NCBI GenBank assembly: GCA_033026295.1
Contig: CM065176.1
Span: 2,430,501 to 2,494,500 of the forward strand
Length of the DNA stretch: 64,000 bases
Source of the DNA: Channa striata
Lineage: Eukaryota > Chordata > Actinopteri > Anabantiformes > Channidae
Reading direction: 5' to 3'
Shown here in pieces: positions 59,461-64,000 of the stretch. Both the position numbers and the translations under genes were made by a program. The notes below the pieces were generated by a model. It was not told where the DNA came from and made no database searches. It saw only the letters and a program-made list of their open reading frames with translations. The first letter of the stretch is position 1. Every line of letters starts with the position of its first letter.

Positions 59461-61837
59461 AAAAGTAGACTGACAACTCATCAAAAAGTCCCAAAGGATC
59501 CAAGTGTCCACTGTTTGATGGTGGACAGATGATTTGTCCACATTTCTAAATCTGAGCTAAACACAGTCGATGGAGTAAATGGGTCATGTGTCTTCTTTGA
59601 GACAGTCACAAGGTGGAACGTATTAAGTTCCCTTTGAATAGGACTAATAGTTGTCCTGGGGACTGTCCATATAAAGTAACTCGTGAGGATGTGTGTGTGA
59701 CGCACCTTATGAATATTATTGGTCGTTATACAGGACTTAATTGCTGGCTGTGACTCATGCTGAGCAGTCAACGACAAAGGATTAGCAACAATAGTGAAAA
59801 ATTAAAGAGATAAATTGAGGAGTACCACTTAAGAATTCATAGCACTCATTCATAAGACACATTGCAGCCTCTGTCCCGTGGACCAGTGAAGGACCTGTTG
59901 GCTGTGTCATGACTACCAAAAGCTGTCCCTAGTTCCCAAACTCTCCCGACTAGAGTCTTTGGATTAGATTTTATTGTCTGTATCAGGTCGATATCAGGTT
60001 AGTAACAAAGTTTGAATTTGTCCCCTAAACATAATTACAGTCGCCCATTTCTTGTCAAAGGAGGAACACACAAGGTGTAATAGACAGTAAAGATCACAAG
60101 AAGCAAAAAGAGACGTCCCGACAAAGAGAAGCAGCCATTATCCCTTCTCTTTCCAAATGACACATAATTGCTGTGTCACGATGTAATGTGTTTGACGGCT
60201 GGCGTGCGGCTCCATTTGAAGATGACCCAAATGACAAGTGATTAAGTGTAATTTGCACATATTATTAATAGCAGGAGGTAACAGAGGGGTGCTAGGCATC
60301 CAGTGGGTTTAGTAGAGAGGACAGTCGATTAGCGGTGTGGTAAAATATACAAACCGAGTAAAATGGACTCCATGTTTAATTCTGTTTGATAGGAACGACC
60401 ATTAGCCTAAAGAGGGTTTAATGACCAAAGTCTGGAGTGCTTCTTCAACTTTAATGTTTGAAAAGTTGAAAGTGTGATCATTTGGTGACATTTTTAAAAT
60501 TAAAACAAATGTTACATCAATAACCTTTATTGCACAACAACTTTACAATGGCATTGGCACTGTTTATATAACTAAAAATATTGAAAATGCATTTGAGAGT
60601 GTTTAAAATAAAGCCAAGGTAACTTGACGGCTGATTTGTTGCACTTCCTGCTAAATGGAGCATCGTATAGTGACTCGGCCGTCAACACCACAGTGATGAC
60701 CCAATAAACCAAAAACCTTTCGCGTGTGGTTGACATATGCTGTCAGCATGACCCACTTTGTCAGCAATAAAGCAGCCAGAGAAGGTCAGTAGGGAGCTAA
60801 GATCTTTAATGCAACCCGTAAAGAATAAGGACGACTGCACGTGTAACACAGGGTTTAAAGACACAGGAAGGACGAGATGGAAAAGGAAGTGGAAGGCAGG
60901 CTGAAGCATACAGCAACATAAAGAGTGAGGCCCCATCAACCCGTGCACTCAATCTCTACCTCATTAAACACACGCTGGTGATGCTTTAAATGCTGGAGGA
61001 CATTTGTGGCGTTAACTTCCGAGCATGTCTCTGTCTCATGTGACTCCACCCTTTCTCTTAGTGCGCCGAGGTCATTTTCACTACAGTTGGTAGCTGAAAA
61101 ACTGAACTTCCAAGCATGGATTTAACGTGTTTGACACGTTTTCCTTCGTTTATGCTTGTGGGGACCCTTTCTTACATAAGGGGGGGTCCTAGGTACAGTA
61201 TTTTCCGTGAGCCACAGATTCAACAGTTCAACTCTCAGCTCCTCCTGGAAAAAAGCCACGTGCTGAAATGAATGAAGTGAATATAGTGTACCCCTGTTTA
61301 ACTCAGATGTGTGCTCCTTGTAAGCTGTTCGGGATAAAAACATCTACTCAAACTATTATTTTGTTTCCCGCCATCCAGTCTGCTGTGGACATTAACATCT
61401 GCAGTGTGTGATCACCTTGCACCAAAGTGTTAGCAAATGACACATTTTTCATTAACTAATAGACATTTGAATGACTGCCAGAGCTGTAAGAACACAAGAG
61501 GCTAATAACCGAGCCACGACCCGCCACTGTTGTTCATAAATGGCACTAATTACAGCAGTTACCGTCCACGCGGGGTCCAGCTGCTCAGCAGGAGGCTCAT
61601 CCTGGTGTTACGACAGTCATAATGATCCAAATGTGCTTAGCGCTTTTTTTAAATCTGTGTTAAGAGTGTGTCAGTTGCGTCAGTGGGTGATCATAACATT
61701 TCAAAACGTGTTTAACCAAAGAGTCAGTGTTTGGTTATAGTTAGTACAGAAAGGGAGTTTTTAAAACGGATTTGTAATTGTTTCTTTCCAGACAAGCATA
61801 TTGAAAATTGCTTTCATTAGGTTACAAATGTTCTCTC
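59461..61837. other. Intergenic, no gene seen
   Basis: Unremarkable sequence between two inverted repeat copies. The open frames (59481-59777, 60682-60948, 61122-61343) show no domain, and no RNA gene was found. Confidence 0.45.
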
Positions 61838-61965
61838 GGAGTTCAGCTACTTCTGTCACGGTTCACTATTCACAAGTGTAAATATGCTGGATTTCCAGCA
61901 AATGCTGCTGGTTTCCATTCACAGTCCACAAACAGGACAATGAAGCACACAGAATCCTGGTGAGT
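61838..61965 (-). repeat. LINE 3' tail, inverted copy of 59.32-59.46 kb
   Basis: The minus strand reads 'cttcattgtcctgtttgtgg', 'actgtgaatggaaaccagca' and 'ccagcatatttacacttgtg', then 'aatagtgaaccgtgacagaa'. It aligns along about 125 bp with the plus strand at 59320-59460. Confidence 0.75.
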
Positions 61966-62034
61966 TTGTTTGTCAGGACATAAACACTGACAACATGTTC
62001 TACTTAAACACAGGACGGGGGCAAGGAGGGCCCA

Positions 62035-62240
62035 GAGCCGTCGTCCACCAATCCCACAGCCCCTGGCTCGATCCCCGGCCCCCCCAGTCACATGCCGAAG
62101 CGTCCCTCAGCAAGACACCGAACCCCCACCCCAGCGAGCGTCAGCCTAGCCCATCAGTGTGTGAGTGTGTGACTGGGTGAGTAAGAATCAGTGTGAAGAA
62201 CCAACAGGTAGAAAAGTTCTGTGTAAGTGCAGAGCAAAGT
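62035..62240 (+). repeat. Fish SINE (family 2), fullest copy
   Basis: Has the tRNA-like head with a B-box-like 'ggctcgatccccggcc', then 'cacatgccgaagcgtccctc', 'agcaagacaccgaaccccca', 'cccatcagtgtgtgagtgtg', and a 'gtgtaagtgcagagca' end. The copies at 22.07 and 43.74 kb are partial versions. Confidence 0.75.
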
Positions 62241-62687
62241 AAGCTAATATTAGATGAATGTGTAGACGAATATGATCTCCCAATAAAAGTGCATGTGTGT
62301 TCACAGCTTTGACAAGTTCAAACTGGTGGACAATAACTTCGACAGGGGGTTTAGAACTGCACCAGTTTTCAGCTTCCTGTAAATGGCTTTAGTTTAGGGT
62401 CTAAATGTAGATTAATGCTTTTAAAGGTCCCTCGATTTCCTTATATTAAAATATTTATGTGCTTCTAGCTGAAAAACTCCTCCTGATGACATCATCCGGA
62501 AGAGTTTTTCACCATTAGGAATTCAGATAACGTGATCTAGAGAAGCCTGGGAAAGCCGGTCGACTATGACTACAAACTCCAAAGTATAAGGTTCCTCCAA
62601 TTGATGTCATCTACAGGCATTTGTCTGCTAGAAAAAGAGCGAATATATCAACAGTGGGTTGATAAATGGCATTCATATACATGGCAT
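62241..62687. other. Intergenic, no gene seen
   Basis: No recognised feature except a tandem duplication of 'ggcattcatatacat' at its right end (about 62669-62698), which runs into the end of the neighbouring open frame. Confidence 0.4.
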
Positions 62688-63044
62688 TCATATACATGGC
62701 ATACCAATACTAGCAAGTTCAGACTTAGTGAATGCCTCCTTTAAGAAGGAATCACACACTGACGGGTGACGTAAGTATGTGTCGAGCAAATCTTCACATT
62801 GTCTCTGTGTTTGGAAGTTAGAATCCTCTTTATAACACTTCTTTATTAAACTGGGATCAGGTTCCAAAACTTGCTCACAGTCCAAATCTGTTTTTTCAGT
62901 AGCTTCTCTGAAGACTTCTTCCTTCATCAGTAGCCCCCCAGTTATATAAACACTCCCAAAAACAGATCGCTGGCGTTGGTTATTCATATATTGTTTTCCT
63001 ATGGTAAAGTCAGTACACAAAATGTGTTCTTTTATATGACACAT
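62688..63044 (-). CDS. Unrecognised 118-residue open frame
   Basis: This is the longest minus-strand frame in the right flank that no repeat explains. Its composition is balanced, with Cys, Trp-free, Glu/Lys-rich segments such as 'LLMKEEVFREATEKTDLDCE' and 'QCEDLLDTYLRHPSVCDSFL', which look more protein-like than the chance frames nearby. A possible acceptor (ctttaccatag, ending near 62998) would make it a last exon starting within the frame. I recognise no family. There is no signal peptide, no membrane segment and no poly(A) tract after the stop. It may be a real terminal exon, a gene remnant, part of a mobile element or chance. Confidence 0.3.
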   Translation of the reverse strand: MCHIKEHILCTDFTIGKQYMNNQRQRSVFGSVYITGGLLMKEEVFREATEKTDLDCEQVLEPDPSLIKKCYKEDSNFQTQRQCEDLLDTYLRHPSVCDSFLKEAFTKSELASIGMPCI

Positions 63045-63109
63045 CTTAAGGTATAGAAATGTTTATAAATAGCCAGTTACGTACCAAAGGCCTATAAGGT
63101 AGCTGTAAA

Positions 63110-64000
63110 CGAACCCCTACTTAAAAAACCTAGTCTGGATTTAGGTCTCTTAGCCAATTACAGACCAATATCCAATCTCCCCTTTATTTCTAAAATACTT
63201 GAAAAAGTATGTGTAGAAATGACTTTTTTTTATTTAAAGTTCTTCATAGCCCAGAAAATGCACTGATTAAAGTCACCAACGATCTTCTTCTGGCTTCAGA
63301 TAATGGACTTGTCTCTATACTAGTTCTGCTAGACATTAGTGCTGCATTTGACACCATTGACCACAGAATATTATTACAGAGACTCGAACGTGTAATTGGG
63401 ATTAAAGACACTGCACTAAACTGGTTTAAATTTTATCCATCAGATAGATAGATTCCAATTTGTTCATGTTCTGGCTCTGTGTTAGGAACAATACTCTTTA
63501 CTCTATATATACATCTCCTCTAGGCAACATTATTAGAAAACACTCTGTGAATTTACATTGCTACGCTGATGACACGCAGTTATATCTATCTATGAAACCA
63601 GATGAAACAAATCAATTAATCAAACTACAAGCATGTCTAAAAGACATAAGGGACTGGATGATGTATAATTTCCTTCTTCTAAACTCAGATAAAACTGAAG
63701 TTATTGTGCTTGGGCCTGAAAGGCTCAGAAACATGTTTTCCAAACATATCATTACTTTAGATGACATGACTCTGGCCCCCAGTAGTACTGCAAGGAGTCA
63801 TTTTTGACAAGGACTTTGGAGCTACTGGTCCTACCAACCTGCCCAATGTTTTCCACTCAGCCCAACCGGTCAAGGCAGATGGCCGCCCACCCTGAGCCAA
63901 AAAGAGTTTTTCCTCTCCACTGTTGCCTATAGCTGCTCAAGGGGAATTTGTTGGGCTTTCTCTAAATGTCTGTATAGTCTTGACTTTATGATGTAAAGGG
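63110..64000 (+). pseudogene. L2-type LINE fragment running off right edge
   Basis: Plus-strand pieces of an L2-clade reverse transcriptase are joined across internal deletions. They include 'LANYRPISNLPFISKILEKV' at about 63150-63210, 'VLLDISAAFDTIDHRILLQR' at about 63320-63385, and the catalytic YADD motif in 'NLHCYADDTQLYLSMKPDET' near 63560-63610, then 'LLLNSDKTEVIVLGPERL'. After 63808 it jumps to the L2 3' untranslated block ('gagtttttcctctccactgt', 'tgcctatagctgctcaaggg'). The deletions and stops make it inactive. Confidence 0.88.

Noticed and set aside
57131..62034. Search for tmem170a, the expected next gene beyond cfdp1
   Set aside because: No frame on either strand carried its membrane-spanning motifs; it is presumably beyond the right edge or elsewhere.

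Overview
This 64 kb window is nuclear DNA from a ray-finned (teleost-type) fish. Coding sequence is sparse and split by introns with GT/AG borders. CA/TG microsatellites are dense. The interspersed repeats are typical of fish: Tc1-like DD34E transposons, L2- and Rex-type LINE fragments and tRNA-like SINEs. No bacterial, viral or CRISPR-type system was found, and nothing points to a new defence or mobile system. I could recognise two real genes, both on the minus strand.

Gene 1 is bcar1 (p130Cas, a focal-adhesion docking protein). It enters from the left edge. Exon 2 (1975-2679) codes for the SH3 domain and the first YxxP motifs of the substrate domain; later exons lie outside the window. Its main first coding exon is inferred at 39774-39785 (four codons, Met-Ser-Val-Pro, then a GTAAGT donor) inside a CpG-rich block at about 39.55-40.2 kb. 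This makes a first intron of about 37 kb. A second inferred start lies inside that intron: a TATA box with a five-codon exon (26130-26144) and a small exon (25841-25882). All junctions are phase 0 with exon 2, so this would give a bcar1 isoform with a different N-terminus.

Gene 2 is cfdp1 (craniofacial development protein 1, Bucentaur/BCNT family, counterpart of the yeast SWR1-complex subunit Swc5). It is complete. Seven coding exons run from the ATG at 56855 to the stop at 46169, sum to 894 nt and encode 297 residues, with every splice phase consistent. A CpG-rich promoter lies just upstream (about 56.86-57.13 kb). The bcar1-cfdp1 order and shared orientation match human 16q23.

Region by region: 1-39.8 kb is bcar1 exon 2 and introns, with L2, LINE and SINE fragments and microsatellites. 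39.5-40.3 kb is the bcar1 promoter. 40.3-46.1 kb is intergenic and holds a 1454-bp Tc1-like transposon with intact ends but a broken transposase. 46.1-56.9 kb is cfdp1, whose introns hold a Tc1 relic, a SINE split by a younger Tc1-like insertion, and other repeats. 57.2-64 kb has no recognised gene; it carries LINE and SINE remnants, an unexplained 118-residue open frame (62688-63044) and an L2 LINE running off the right edge. The two genes belong to different processes (adhesion signalling and chromatin remodelling) and are neighbours only by conserved position.
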